DNA of 64,000 nt from Prosthecobacter sp. (GCF_014879935.1 NZ_JACSRD010000123.1:1-64000); one strand, 5' to 3'. Shown: positions 1 to 9,098, counted from the stretch's first letter. Notes: generated from the sequence alone by a model not told the origin. Numbers and translations: made by a program.

Positions 1-189
1 TTCCTCCGGCGTCGGCAGCGGCACCTTCCCGTGCATGTCCGCGAAATCGATCATGATGCCAAACTTGTCGATGAAACGACGCCAGATCTCGGTGTGAGCG
101 AGTTCAGCCGCGGACGCGGCATCCGCGGCAACCAGAGGACGATGAGCAGCGACTGCGAGGGTGGATGCGATGAAGGCGCGGCGGTTCAT
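1..189 (-). CDS. Exported protein, N-terminal fragment (gene runs off the left edge)
   Basis: Only the first 63 codons are present; the frame is open to base 1. The protein starts MNRRAFIAS, a twin-arginine-like signal peptide with an Ala-rich core ending near AAD (residue about 23), followed by a mature start reading AELAHTEIWRRF. The start is the ATG at 189, the only one that yields a signal peptide. Export to the periplasm or surface is inferred from the signal; I do not recognise the catalytic family from so short a piece. A perfect palindrome lies 12 bp upstream of the start and may control it. Confidence 0.7.
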   Translation of the reverse strand, partial: MNRRAFIASTLAVAAHRPLVAADAASAAELAHTEIWRRFIDKFGIMIDFADMHGKVPLPTPEE

Positions 190-200
190 GCCGCTGAGTA

Positions 201-221
201 GATTCGATTGCCAATCGAATC
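201..221. promoter_or_regulatory. Perfect 21-bp palindrome upstream of the exported-protein gene
   Basis: Arms GATTCGATTG and CAATCGAATC are exact reverse complements separated by a single C. The site lies 12 bp upstream of the minus-strand start codon at 189, a normal place for an operator of a dimeric repressor. It also lies 37 bp before the broken end of the neighbouring pseudogene, so a role as a rearrangement scar cannot be excluded. The regulator is unknown. Confidence 0.5.
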
Positions 222-257
222 AAACCCGGACTCGGCTTCGATCGGTGATCGTCGAGT

Positions 258-706
258 TTGCGACGCGTGTATTTCACGGGCGGCGTCTCGGCAGTGCTCA
301 TGGGGTGGCGTGAGATGACCATCGATGTGGATTTGAAGGCCGAGCCCGAACCACAAGGGTTCTTTGAGTGCCTGCCGCGCTTGAAGGATGATCTCGACAT
401 CAACATCGAGCTAGCATCGCCGGACCAGTTCGTCCCCGCTCTTCCCGGCTGGCAGGATCGCAGCCGGTTCATCGCCCGGCATGGGAGGCTGGATTTTCAT
501 CACTACGACTTCTACGGGCAGGCGTTGTCGAAGGTGGAACGTGATCACCCTCGCGACCGGCACGACGTGGCCTGCATGATTCGATACGGGCTAACCCGGA
601 GCGGCTCCGCGAGCTGTTCGGGCAGATTGCGCCGCAGTTGATCCGTTACCCGGCCATTGATCCGGAATCGCTTCACCAACGTGTGATGGAAATCACCACG
701 CTTTGA
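258..706 (+). pseudogene. DUF6036-type nucleotidyltransferase-fold protein, broken
   Basis: Residues such as VYFTGGVSAVLMGWRE, TIDVDLK and RSRFIARHGRLDFHHYDFY are typical of DUF6036-like proteins with a nucleotidyltransferase fold, often found as the toxin-like half of two-gene modules. Two lesions are visible. The usual N-terminal helix before VYFTGG is missing: upstream is an in-frame stop at 246 and no good start. Near position 590 the frame shifts, and the expected C-terminus (NPERLRELFGQ ... YPAIDPESLHQ) continues in another frame to the stop at 704-706. A sequencing error could explain the frameshift but not the missing start. The 4-bp gap to the next gene suggests they were once one transcript. 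Confidence 0.72.
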
Positions 707-710
707 GCGT

Positions 711-1022
711 ATGCTGGGCGCCATGAATCTCGACGACCTTCCTGCCAACGACTGGATCCATCAGGGGCTCGACGATCTCACACATCATCGGGAAAGCATC
801 GCCGCCTGTCTGGTCAAGATCGCCAGCCCAAGGATGCAACGCTGCGGGATGGCGGTCGAGGTTGCTGATATCGACGCACTGGACGCCGATCATCAGCTTT
901 ATGCCCTGCTCGGCCGCGAACACGGCAATGAGGCGCATGGTCGATACAACGCCTTGATGCGGGAATTGGTGAGCTTCGAGAGAGCGCTCGAGGCAAGACA
1001 TCGGCGGATGCTCGCGGTTTGA
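711..1022 (+). CDS. Small conserved-looking protein of unknown function
   Basis: A 103-residue acidic soluble protein with no signal peptide or membrane segment. It starts 4 bp after the stop of the broken DUF6036 gene, so it is probably the second gene of that module. The start may be the ATG at 711 or the one at 723 (MNLDDLPANDW), which reads more naturally; neither has a Shine-Dalgarno sequence. The C-terminal third looks helical (RYNALMRELVSFERALEARHRR). I do not recognise the family; a partner or antitoxin role is inference from position only. Confidence 0.55.
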   Translation: MLGAMNLDDLPANDWIHQGLDDLTHHRESIAACLVKIASPRMQRCGMAVEVADIDALDADHQLYALLGREHGNEAHGRYNALMRELVSFERALEARHRRMLAV

Positions 1023-1104
1023 AGCTGGGACTGGTCACCCGAGGGACGTCGTACTTTGAATTCTCCTCAAAGAGGACCTACGACACCGGCATGACCGCCC
1101 TTCC

Positions 1105-1992
1105 CTACCCGCCCATTCGCGACCGGTGCTCGCTGGGCCGCCAGCCGATCCACTTTTTGAAGGTGTTGCTGAAAACGAAGGGGTTCTGGTAGCCGATCTC
1201 GTGGGAGATGGTCTCGATCTTCAGATTCGTGGTCGAAAGCAGTTCGGCGGCCTTCCGCATGCGCAGCCAGGTGACGTGATGCATCGGCGTGCGGCCGAGC
1301 GTTTTGCGACACAAACGACGCAGGTGCTCGGCGCTGACGTGCGCCTGCCGTGCGAGCTCATCCAGCGTCCAGTCAAAGCCGACATTCGCGGCGACTTTTT
1401 CCCAGATGCGGTGCAGGCGGTCATCCACCTGCCAGGGCTGGGCGAAGCGCTCGATGTAATGCTGCACCAACTCGACCCAGTGAAACATGGCAGCCGGTTT
1501 GGCCTCGCCGCCGGACTCCTCGATCAGACCTTCAATGGCATTCCACAGGGCTTTGCCATCGAACGGTGCCATCAGCGGCGAACTGCTGCTCAGAATCGGC
1601 TTCTGCTCGGGCTGCTGCTCGTAGCGCACCCAGCAGCAGCGCCAGACCTTGCCAGGGACGGCCTGAAAGGCGTTCACCATGAAAGGGGGCAGCGCCACGG
1701 CCATGCCGGCGCCACATTTCTTCCACGCGCCATCCACGAGCACCCTGCCCTCCCCTTCCAGGCAGGCGAGGAAATACAGACCGCCCTGGTGCATGCGGAC
1801 GATGCGATAGGGGGCGCGGGCCGTCATGATGCCGGCGTGGGCGACACGATGGGTGCCGAGGGTGGCGCACACCGGGGCGCCACGCATCCAGGGGCGCGTG
1901 TCCTTCTCCGAGGCACGAACCACCCGGAAGGTCGTGTCCGGCCCGTGCGTGTGCGTTTCGGATAGCTCTTGGATGGCGGCTTTGGCGTGCAT
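1105..1992 (-). CDS. AraC-family transcriptional regulator
   Basis: A 295-residue regulator. The N-terminal half (about residues 20-160) reads as a cupin-like effector domain (GGLYFLACLEGEGRVLVDG). The C-terminal 100 residues contain the two helix-turn-helix motifs of the AraC/XylS family: WTLDELARQAHVSAEHLRRLCRK and the second helix pair ending GYQNPFVFSNTFKKWIGWRPSEHR. It is divergent from a PEP-hydrolase-family gene with a 108-bp gap, so it probably controls that gene and perhaps itself. The gap is almost entirely occupied by an inverted heptad repeat, which may hold its binding sites. The ligand is not predictable. Confidence 0.9.
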   Translation of the reverse strand: MHAKAAIQELSETHTHGPDTTFRVVRASEKDTRPWMRGAPVCATLGTHRVAHAGIMTARAPYRIVRMHQGGLYFLACLEGEGRVLVDGAWKKCGAGMAVALPPFMVNAFQAVPGKVWRCCWVRYEQQPEQKPILSSSSPLMAPFDGKALWNAIEGLIEESGGEAKPAAMFHWVELVQHYIERFAQPWQVDDRLHRIWEKVAANVGFDWTLDELARQAHVSAEHLRRLCRKTLGRTPMHHVTWLRMRKAAELLSTTNLKIETISHEIGYQNPFVFSNTFKKWIGWRPSEHRSRMGG

Positions 1993-2000
1993 GGCGGCAG

Positions 2001-2096
2001 GATTTATGATTTATGACTTACGATTTGTGATTTCAATCATGACCCGGGTCCTCGCGACGAGGCCAAATCATAAATCAGAAATCGTAAATCATAAAT
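2001..2096. repeat. Inverted pair of heptad tandem repeats (AAATCNN) in a divergent promoter
   Basis: The left arm (2001-2035) is five direct heptads: GATTTAT, GATTTAT, GACTTAC, GATTTGT, GATTTCA. The right arm (2065-2096) is the same motif reversed: AAATCAT, AAATCAG, AAATCGT, AAATCAT, then AAAT. The 29-bp spacer holds a small hairpin (CCTCG-cga-CGAGG) including CGCGACGA. Start codons lie 8 bp to the left (AraC) and 4 bp to the right (PEP-hydrolase family), so the element fills the whole intergenic region. The arms could pair over about 30 bp in RNA. Confidence 0.85.
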
Positions 2097-2100
2097 TCGT

Positions 2101-2958
2101 ATGCCCAATCCCTGGACCGGAATCGGAAACCCCTACACGAAGCAGGAAGTCGTCGATCGCCTCAAAGCCACGCTGGCTAAGGGTGAACCCATCATCGCCG
2201 CCGGAGCGGGCACGGGCATCAGCGCGAAGTTCATCGAAAAGGGCGGCGCGGACCTGATCATCATCTACAACAGCGGCCGCTACCGCATGATGGGCCATGG
2301 ATCGACCTGTGGCCTCATGGCGTATGGCGACGCGAACGCCGTGGCGATGGAAATCGGCGAATTTGAGGTGCTCCCCGTCGTGAAGGAGATCCCGGTGGTC
2401 TGCGGCGTGCACGCCACGGACCCACGCCGCCGCATGTGGCACTGGCTGCAGCAGGTGAAGAACATGGGTTTCAGCGGTGTGAACAACTTCCCCACGCACT
2501 GCATCGTGGACGGCCATTTCCGCGGCGTGCTGGAGGAGACCGGCATGAGCGTGAAGAAGGAATTCGAAATGGTGGGCCTGGCCACGAAGATGGACCTGTT
2601 CAGCATCGTGTATGTGGCCACACCGGAAGAGGCGGTGGAGATGGTGAAAAACGGCGCGGACGCCGTGATCGCCCACGTCGGCACCACGGTCGGCGGCAGC
2701 ATCGGCGTGGTGAACGCCGTGGTGGACTGGGACTTCACGATCAAGCGCACGCAGGAGATCATCGACGCGGCACGGAGCGTGAAAAAGGACGTCTTCACCC
2801 TCACCCATGGCGGGCCGGTGAACACGCCGAAGGATGTCGAGTTCGTGCTCAGCAAGACCACCGCCGACGGCTTCGTGGGCGCGTCCAGCCTGGAGCGCAT
2901 GGGGGTGGAGGACTCGCTGACCAATCTCACACGCGAATTTAAGGCTGTGCGACGTTGA
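2101..2958 (+). CDS. Phosphoenolpyruvate hydrolase family TIM-barrel protein
   Basis: A 285-residue cytosolic protein of the PEP_hydrolase/TIM-barrel signal-transduction family (PF09370), related to the PEP mutase/isocitrate lyase barrels and found as the C-terminal half of Tm-1-like proteins in other lineages. Typical segments are IIAAGAGTGISAKFIEKGGAD, IIIYNSGRYRMMGHGS, NFPTHCIVDGHFR and the C-terminal GFVGASSLERM. Length matches the family and the start matches the conserved N-terminus. There is no Shine-Dalgarno sequence; the ATG is 4 bp from an inverted heptad repeat, so an RNA hairpin could hide the start. The divergent AraC gene is the likely regulator. The reaction in this organism is unproven. 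Confidence 0.88.
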   Translation: MPNPWTGIGNPYTKQEVVDRLKATLAKGEPIIAAGAGTGISAKFIEKGGADLIIIYNSGRYRMMGHGSTCGLMAYGDANAVAMEIGEFEVLPVVKEIPVVCGVHATDPRRRMWHWLQQVKNMGFSGVNNFPTHCIVDGHFRGVLEETGMSVKKEFEMVGLATKMDLFSIVYVATPEEAVEMVKNGADAVIAHVGTTVGGSIGVVNAVVDWDFTIKRTQEIIDAARSVKKDVFTLTHGGPVNTPKDVEFVLSKTTADGFVGASSLERMGVEDSLTNLTREFKAVRR

Positions 2959-2989
2959 AAAAGCACGCCCCCGTGCCCGGAAAGGCATT

Positions 2990-3017
2990 TTGCAAAAAAA
3001 ATACCGGCATGTATGCT
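2990..3017 (+). promoter_or_regulatory. Candidate sigma-70-type promoter of ftsH
   Basis: TTGCAA at 2990-2995 and TATGCT at 3012-3017 are separated by 16 bp within an A-rich stretch, and lie 37 bp before the ftsH ATG at 3054. This is a pattern match only; the promoter preferences of this phylum are not well known to me. Confidence 0.4.
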
Positions 3018-3053
3018 TGGGGCCGCGTTACTCTTTGGTAACCGTTTCCCCCC

Positions 3054-5180
3054 ATGTCAGACGACTCTTTCAACAACCGCCCCGACGGCCCCGGCCGCCG
3101 CAACCAGGATCCACAGTTCAACTGGCGGGGCTTCATGCTTTTCGCCCTGGCCATCACACTGCTGATCTCCGGCCTGATGATGAACAAGGGGCTTGTCTCC
3201 AGCCGCAAGGTCTTCGACTACGCCGAATTCAAGAAAACCGTCGAGGAAGGCCGCATCGATCCGACCAAGCCTCTGAAGCTGGTGAATTCGGACACGACGA
3301 CCGAGCAGATCATCAAAGGCTCCTACTTTGCCGAGAAGGCTGCCAACAAGACGCCCGATGCCGGGCCGCAGGATCTCAGCAAGCCACTGCCGGTGGAACC
3401 GAAGCAGGATGGCGAATCCCAGAAGCCGGCCATCACAACCGCCAAGAACGAGTCGAAGGACTTCTCCGTGGCGGTGAACATCGAGTTTCAGAAGGAGGAG
3501 CTGCGTGACCTGCTGAAGTCGCAGAACCTCACGCTCATCCCGGTGTATGAGAACGACGTGTGGGGCTCACTGATCGGCTTCCTGCTGCCGCTGCTCATCA
3601 TCCTGGCCTTCTTCTACTTCCTCGTGCGCCAGCAGATCCGCAGCGCCGGCCGTGGAGCGCTCAGCTTTGGCAAGAGCAAGGCCAAGATGCTCTCCCAGGA
3701 CCGCAACAAGGTCACCTTCAAGGACGTGGCCGGCGTGGAAGAGGCCAAGGAGGAGGTGCAGGAGCTCGTCGAGTTCCTCAAGGACCCGAAAAAATTCCAG
3801 CGCCTTGGAGGCAAGATTCCGAAGGGCGTTCTCATGGTCGGCCCTCCCGGAACTGGCAAGACATTGCTGGCCAAAGCCATCGCAGGCGAGGCCGATGTGC
3901 CGTTCTTCAGCATCAGCGGCTCTGATTTCGTCGAGATGTTTGTCGGCGTCGGTGCCAGCCGCGTGCGTGACATGTTCGAGCAGGGCCGCAAGAACGCACC
4001 GTGCCTCATCTTCATCGATGAAATCGACGCTGTGGGCCGCCATCGCGGTCACGGCATGGGCGGCGGTCACGACGAGCGCGAGCAGACGCTCAATGCCCTG
4101 CTCGTCGAGATGGACGGCTTCGACACCCAGGAAGGCATCATCATCATCGCCGCCACGAACCGTGCGGACGTGCTCGATCCCGCGCTTCTGCGCCCGGGCC
4201 GCTTTGACCGTCAGGTCACCGTGAATCTGCCGGACGTGAAGGGCCGCGAGGAAATCCTGCGCGTCCACGCCAAGAAGGTGAAGCTGTCGGACAGCGCCGA
4301 TCTCTCCAAAATCGCCCGTGGCACCCCTGGATTCTCCGGCGCAGAGCTGGCGAACCTCTTGAACGAAGCCGCCCTGCTGGCCGCCCGCAAGAACATGAAG
4401 GCCATCACCCAGCCGGAACTCGAAGAGGCACGCGACAAGGTGCGCTGGGGCCGCGAACGCCGCAGTCTGGCCCTGACCGAGAAGGAAAAGGAAAACACCG
4501 CCTATCACGAGGCCGGCCACGCCATCCTCATCGAGGTGCTGGAAAACACCGATCCCCTGCACAAGGTCACCATCATTCCGCGCGGCCCTTCGCTTGGCTC
4601 CACCATGTGGCTGCCGGAGGAGGACAAGCACAACGACCGCAAGAGCGAGCTGCTGGACGATCTCATCGTCGCGATGGGCGGCCGCGTGGCGGAGGAAATC
4701 CAGTTTGGCGACGTGACCAACGGTGCCAGCGGAGACATCCGCATGGCCTCCCGCATCGCCCGTAACATGGTGTGCTCCTGGGGCATGAGCAGTGAGCTCG
4801 GCATGATTGAATACGGCGAAAACGAAAGCGCCAGCTTCATGGGCCGTGGAACCAGCAATTACAGCCAGGACACCGCGCGCAAGATCGACCAGGAGGTCAA
4901 ACGCCTCATCGACGAGGCCTACGCGAAGGCGAAAGAGATCCTGCTGAAGTACAAGGACAAGCTCGATGCGATCGCGGTGGCCCTGCTCGAATACGAGACG
5001 CTCGACGGCTCCCACATCAAGGAGATCATGGAGCACGGCCGCCTGATCAATCCACCCGAGACCCGCAGCAAGCCCCCTCCCCCGCCGCCGCTGCCCAAAG
5101 CCACTGAACCGCGTCCAGCCAAGCAGGAGGACGAGGATGAGGGTGGCCTGGCTCCCGGTCTGACTGGTGTGCCAGCCTGA
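3054..5180 (+). CDS. ftsH: ATP-dependent zinc metalloprotease FtsH
   Basis: A 708-residue inner-membrane AAA+ protease that degrades damaged or regulatory membrane and cytosolic proteins as a hexamer. Visible parts: membrane segment 1 at about 27-43; a periplasmic domain longer than usual with a Lys/Pro-rich insert; membrane segment 2 at about 172-192; Walker A GPPGTGKT at 263-270; Walker B LIFIDEID at about 318-325; second region of homology with [19 protein letters not shown]; and the zinc site HEAGH at 485-489. The C-terminus is an unusual tail with seven consecutive prolines followed by an acidic stretch (about 672-708). It is transcribed alone, with a candidate promoter upstream and a strong terminator 25 bp after the stop. 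Confidence 0.98.
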   Translation: MSDDSFNNRPDGPGRRNQDPQFNWRGFMLFALAITLLISGLMMNKGLVSSRKVFDYAEFKKTVEEGRIDPTKPLKLVNSDTTTEQIIKGSYFAEKAANKTPDAGPQDLSKPLPVEPKQDGESQKPAITTAKNESKDFSVAVNIEFQKEELRDLLKSQNLTLIPVYENDVWGSLIGFLLPLLIILAFFYFLVRQQIRSAGRGALSFGKSKAKMLSQDRNKVTFKDVAGVEEAKEEVQELVEFLKDPKKFQRLGGKIPKGVLMVGPPGTGKTLLAKAIAGEADVPFFSISGSDFVEMFVGVGASRVRDMFEQGRKNAPCLIFIDEIDAVGRHRGHGMGGGHDEREQTLNALLVEMDGFDTQEGIIIIAATNRADVLDPALLRPGRFDRQVTVNLPDVKGREEILRVHAKKVKLSDSADLSKIARGTPGFSGAELANLLNEAALLAARKNMKAITQPELEEARDKVRWGRERRSLALTEKEKENTAYHEAGHAILIEVLENTDPLHKVTIIPRGPSLGSTMWLPEEDKHNDRKSELLDDLIVAMGGRVAEEIQFGDVTNGASGDIRMASRIARNMVCSWGMSSELGMIEYGENESASFMGRGTSNYSQDTARKIDQEVKRLIDEAYAKAKEILLKYKDKLDAIAVALLEYETLDGSHIKEIMEHGRLINPPETRSKPPPPPPLPKATEPRPAKQEDEDEGGLAPGLTGVPA

Positions 5181-5204
5181 GGTGCCAAACCCGCGAAGAA
5201 TCAC

Positions 5205-5233
5205 AGCCGGAGTCGCAAGACTCCGGCTTTTTT
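5205..5233 (+). terminator. Rho-independent terminator of ftsH
   Basis: A 10-bp perfect stem (AGCCGGAGTC / GACTCCGGCT) with a GCAA tetraloop, followed by five more Ts. It ends on the last base of the convergent RapA-type gene's stop codon, so the two genes are separated by the terminator alone. The minus-strand side lacks a T-run, so it serves mainly ftsH. Confidence 0.92.
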
Positions 5234-7968
5234 CATTTCAACCGCAGCACCAGCCGCACCGCATCCAGGCGCAACGTGGTCGATTCAATGGCTGCAGCGA
5301 GTGATTCGCGCTGCTGGCGCAAGGCATCGATTTCTTCCGGCCGCACGTGGGGATTCCGGACCTGCAAGTCCTCCAGTCGGGCGATCTCGGCATCCAACTG
5401 CCGCCCCATGGTGGCAAGACCACGCTGTCTGAACTGCTGCAACTGCCCTTCCGCGAGTCGCTGCGCCTTTGAAAGCATCGCAGGCAGCAGTTTATGCCGC
5501 ACGGCCTCATTCTGAACGGTTCGGGTGGGATCGCCTTTGGTGAGCCGGGCTCCGGCGAAGGCAGCATCCGCTGTCAAATCGCGTCCCTGATGATCCACGG
5601 CGACACGGATCGGCACCGCCGGCATGAATCGGGCCGCGTGCAAGGCAGGCGGGGCGATGCATTCGGCGATGAAGGTGGTTTGAAGCACCAATCCCTCCGC
5701 GCCCGATGCCTTCCAGAAGGCAAAACCGGCATTCCCTGTGTGCGAACCGAGCAGCACGTCCAGAGCACCGGTGACGAGCGGGTGATCCCACGTGAGAAAC
5801 GACTCATGATCGCGTGAGAGCGCCCGCTCGCGATCAAAGGTGATGGTGAGACCTTCCGCGGGCAGCGATGGCAGTGCGTCGGTGACGAGATTGTCCGGAC
5901 GGATGAACCAGGTGCGCCCGGACATCTCCTCCACATGCATGCCGAGGTGATCGAGCACGCGGATGAAGAAGCGCTCGAAATCACCATCGGCATCGATCTC
6001 GCGGATGCGCTCGATGATGCGTGCGGCGAGGCGTGGTTTGCAGGAATTGAGCTCAAGCAGGCGGTTGTGGCCGCGTTCGAGCTTCCGGCGCACCTCCTGG
6101 CGCAGTTCACGCGTGCGATGGATCAAATCATCCAGTTTGTCGCGATCAAACTGCGCACAGAGCGACTCCACATCGGCCGCGAAGGTCTGGAGCAACTGCG
6201 TGGCGCCCTGCAGGCTGTGTTCGAAGGCATCTAGCCCGTCGTGATACCAGCGGGCCAGCACCTCGCCCTCCGTGCCTTCCACAAACGGCACATGGATGTG
6301 AATGACGCCCTTCTGGCCGATGCGGTCGAGCCGGCCGATGCGTTGTTCGAGCAATTCGGGATCACGTGGCAGGTCAAACAGCACGAGATGCTGGGCGAAC
6401 TGGAAATTCCGCCCTTCACTGCCGATTTCAGAGCAGATGAGCAGCCGTGCTCCCTCAGGATCGGCAAACGTGGCCGCATGGCGGTCACGCTGCATCAGAT
6501 TGAGCCCCTCATGAAAGAGAACTGCGTGCACATTGATCTCGCGCAGCAGGCGTTCGTGGATGTCCTCGGCGAGTTTGCGTGTGCGGCAGATGAGGAGAAC
6601 CTTGTCGTCGCCCAATTCGCGCAATGTGGCCGCCAGCCAGCGGATGAGCGTGTCTTCCACGGTCGAATCTTGCTCCATGGCAAGCTGGCAGGTTTCGCAT
6701 TGTCGCGGCGGGAAGCCCTGTATGACGGCCCGGGTGTTGCGGAACATGACGCGGCCGGTGCCGAATTCATCGAGGAGATCGTTCACGAGACGCTGGCGGG
6801 CGGATTCGTCTCCTGAGTGGAGTTCGGCGGCATGTTTTTGCACGCGCGGTGAGTGCAATGAGAAGAGCTCGCGATCCTCGTCTGCCATGTCACCGCCTTG
6901 CAGAATGCGATCGACGATGCTTGCGACCTGCTCATAGCGGCTGGATTCAGCGAGGAAAGCGTCCAGGTCATCGTAGCGATCCGGGTCGAGCAGCCTGAGG
7001 CGCGCAAAATGGCCCTCCGCACCGAGTTGCTGCGGCGTCGCCGTGAGCAGCAGGACACCCGGCACCCGGCTGGCGATGGATTCGACAACTTGGTAGGCAA
7101 TGCCCGGTGCCTCGACTGTCCACTCCAAGTGATGAGCCTCATCGACGACGAGCAGATCCCAGCCAGCGTCGGCAGCCTGCCGCGCCCGCTTTTCCGACCC
7201 GCTGAGCAGCGAGAGGGGACAAAGGACGATCTGGCTGTCGAGGAATGGATTTCCCTCCGGGTCGCCAGCCTCGATCGCGGTGCAGCGTTCCTCATCGAAG
7301 AGGCTGAACATGAGATTGAAGCGACGCAGCAGCTCGATGAACCACTGGTGCGGCAGCGCATCGGGCACGAGAACGAGCACGCGTGAAGCCCGGCCGGTCA
7401 GGTGCAGCCGGTGGAGGACGAGGCCTGCCTCGATCGTTTTGCCAAGACCGACTTCATCTGCGAGGAGCACCCGCGGCAGCAGGCGGGTGGTGACATCTGC
7501 CGCGATGGACATCTGGTGCGGAATGGGATCGACCCGCCCTCCGATGAATCCACGCACTGGTGAGGCCTGCATGCGGGAGCGCCATTCGACAGCCTCGGCA
7601 CGCAAGGCGAAGGCCTGAAGATCGTCCACGCTGGCGGCGAGCAGGCGCTCCTGCGGTGCGCTGAGGGCGAGGGTGTCTGCCAGTTCGGCCTCCGGGAAGG
7701 CTGCGGAGCCACATTGATAGATCAGAACGCCGTTTTGCCCGGTGACGGCGTCGATGACGTGCTCCGAGCCGTCACGGAGCGTGATGGCATCGCCAGCACG
7801 GAAGCAGGCCCGCTGCAGCGGGGCGCTGTGGCGTGCATAACGGCGGGTCTCGCCAGCCGCTGGGAAATGGAGCTCGATGAATGAGCCTTCGAGCGTGCGA
7901 ATGATGCCGAGCCCAAGTTCGGGCTCGCTTTGACTGAGCCAGCGCTGGCCGGGTGCGGGGGATTCCAT
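5233..7968 (-). CDS. rapA: RapA-type SNF2/Swi2 helicase (RNA polymerase-associated ATPase)
   Basis: A 911-residue protein close in length and plan to E. coli RapA, which binds RNA polymerase and promotes recycling. An N-terminal beta-rich domain (about 1-120) is followed by the SNF2 ATPase: DEVGLGKT near 170 (Walker A), DEAH near 274 (Walker B), LLLTATP (motif III), then the helicase C domain with SEIGSEGRNFQFA near 515 and EQRIGRLDRIGQ near 540 (motif VI). The C-terminal third is the RapA-specific region with a helical, Gln/Arg-rich end. The gene starts 13 bp after a small exported-protein gene and is probably co-transcribed with it. RapA rather than a generic SNF2 helicase is inferred from overall organisation and length. 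Confidence 0.88.
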   Translation of the reverse strand: MESPAPGQRWLSQSEPELGLGIIRTLEGSFIELHFPAAGETRRYARHSAPLQRACFRAGDAITLRDGSEHVIDAVTGQNGVLIYQCGSAAFPEAELADTLALSAPQERLLAASVDDLQAFALRAEAVEWRSRMQASPVRGFIGGRVDPIPHQMSIAADVTTRLLPRVLLADEVGLGKTIEAGLVLHRLHLTGRASRVLVLVPDALPHQWFIELLRRFNLMFSLFDEERCTAIEAGDPEGNPFLDSQIVLCPLSLLSGSEKRARQAADAGWDLLVVDEAHHLEWTVEAPGIAYQVVESIASRVPGVLLLTATPQQLGAEGHFARLRLLDPDRYDDLDAFLAESSRYEQVASIVDRILQGGDMADEDRELFSLHSPRVQKHAAELHSGDESARQRLVNDLLDEFGTGRVMFRNTRAVIQGFPPRQCETCQLAMEQDSTVEDTLIRWLAATLRELGDDKVLLICRTRKLAEDIHERLLREINVHAVLFHEGLNLMQRDRHAATFADPEGARLLICSEIGSEGRNFQFAQHLVLFDLPRDPELLEQRIGRLDRIGQKGVIHIHVPFVEGTEGEVLARWYHDGLDAFEHSLQGATQLLQTFAADVESLCAQFDRDKLDDLIHRTRELRQEVRRKLERGHNRLLELNSCKPRLAARIIERIREIDADGDFERFFIRVLDHLGMHVEEMSGRTWFIRPDNLVTDALPSLPAEGLTITFDRERALSRDHESFLTWDHPLVTGALDVLLGSHTGNAGFAFWKASGAEGLVLQTTFIAECIAPPALHAARFMPAVPIRVAVDHQGRDLTADAAFAGARLTKGDPTRTVQNEAVRHKLLPAMLSKAQRLAEGQLQQFRQRGLATMGRQLDAEIARLEDLQVRNPHVRPEEIDALRQQRESLAAAIESTTLRLDAVRLVLRLK

Positions 7969-7980
7969 CCAGGCAGGGCG

Positions 7981-8577
7981 CTATTTCTTGTCTTTCCCGC
8001 CGAACAGACGGCCGAAGAAGGACTTCTTCTTGGGCGGTTCCGGTGCGGGCTGCACCTGCTGGGCAGCGCCCCCTTGCTGGGCCGCCGCCATGCCAGGTGC
8101 CGGGGTGCTTTGAGTGAAATCGATCACGCCGGGCTTGATCGAAGGCGCTGCACGAGGATCGACGTTGATGACCTTGGGCTGCTTGGCCTTGCCATCGGAT
8201 CCGTATTCATAAATGACCTGCTGATAACACTGGCCCTGGAGATTGAAGCTGCGCATTTCCTTGGCGCGGCCGTATTCATCGAAATAGACCTGGGAACGGG
8301 CAACGAGGTTTCCCCGGCCGTCGTAGATGTGGCCCTGGGTGGGCAGTCCGCGCTCGTTAAGGAGGTAATGCTTCTTGCTGACCAGGGCACCGGCGGAGTT
8401 GAAGGTGGACTCGGTCAGCTCGTTCGTGCTCTTGTCCACGACCGTCTCGGAGTGCGAGTTGTCCGGGTGGTAGGTGCTTTTGGCCACGATCGGCGTCGTG
8501 GGCGCAGCTGCGGTACGCTGCTGGCCGAGGGCAGGCATCACCCATAGAAGGACAAAAAAGGCAAAGCAGGATTTCAT
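7981..8577 (-). CDS. Exported protein with RHS/YD-like beta-strand segments
   Basis: A 198-residue protein. I chose the ATG at 8577 over an upstream in-frame start at 8667 because it gives a clean signal peptide (MKSCFAFFVLLWVMPALG) and does not overlap the divergent GAF gene. The middle has short strand repeats of the kind seen in RHS/YD antitoxin-repeat proteins (TFNSAGALVSKKHYLLNERG, YDGRGNLVARSQVYFDEYGR). A Pro/Ala/Gln-rich linker leads to a very basic end (FFGRLFGGKDKK). The function is unknown; it precedes the RapA-type gene by 12 bp, but a shared job is not evident. Confidence 0.8.
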   Translation of the reverse strand: MKSCFAFFVLLWVMPALGQQRTAAAPTTPIVAKSTYHPDNSHSETVVDKSTNELTESTFNSAGALVSKKHYLLNERGLPTQGHIYDGRGNLVARSQVYFDEYGRAKEMRSFNLQGQCYQQVIYEYGSDGKAKQPKVINVDPRAAPSIKPGVIDFTQSTPAPGMAAAQQGGAAQQVQPAPEPPKKKSFFGRLFGGKDKK

Positions 8578-8660
8578 GAGGCAGGCGAAGATGCGCAGAA
8601 TACCGTCTGCCCTCCTTCCCGCCAACGAATAATCCCGTCCCAACAACGCGTACACCCTCC

Positions 8661-9098
8661 ATGACAACGTCTTCAGACTTTCCCTGGGCCGACTTTCTCA
8701 CCCAGACCATCAGCGACTTTGGCTGCACGACGGGAACCTTGCACCGCCTGGACCCGGCCGACCAGCACCTGAAACTGGTGGCTCATCAGGGCATTCCAGA
8801 GGCCCTGATGCCCATCATCCAGTCGATTCCAATGGGAAAAGGCATCGCTGGTTCGGCCGCGCAGCGGCGGGAGCCCGTGGAAATGTGCAACTTGCAAACC
8901 GACACCTCCGGCGTGGCCAAACCAGGCGCCAAGCAGACGCAGGTGCAGGGCACCCTGGCGGTGCCAGTCCTCGATGGCTCGCGCCTTTGCGGCACTTTAG
9001 GGATTGGCAAACTGGAGCCCTATGAGTTTTCCGCCGAGGAAAAGGGCCGCCTGATCAGCATCGCCCAAGGCGTGGCGGAGCGCTTGCTACCGCGCTAA
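8661..9098 (+). CDS. Stand-alone GAF-domain protein
   Basis: A 145-residue cytosolic protein that is essentially one GAF domain: TLHRLDPADQHLKLVAHQGIP, IPMGKGIAGSAAQRREPV, VQGTLAVPVLDGSRLCGTLGIG and a terminal helix. GAF domains bind small ligands (cyclic nucleotides, haem, oxidised methionine); no output domain is attached, so it may act as a sensor subunit or a small enzyme. The Cys pattern of free-methionine-(R)-sulfoxide reductase is not evident. It is divergent from the exported protein at 8577 and has no Shine-Dalgarno sequence (leader ends ACACCCTCC). Confidence 0.85.
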   Translation: MTTSSDFPWADFLTQTISDFGCTTGTLHRLDPADQHLKLVAHQGIPEALMPIIQSIPMGKGIAGSAAQRREPVEMCNLQTDTSGVAKPGAKQTQVQGTLAVPVLDGSRLCGTLGIGKLEPYEFSAEEKGRLISIAQGVAERLLPR

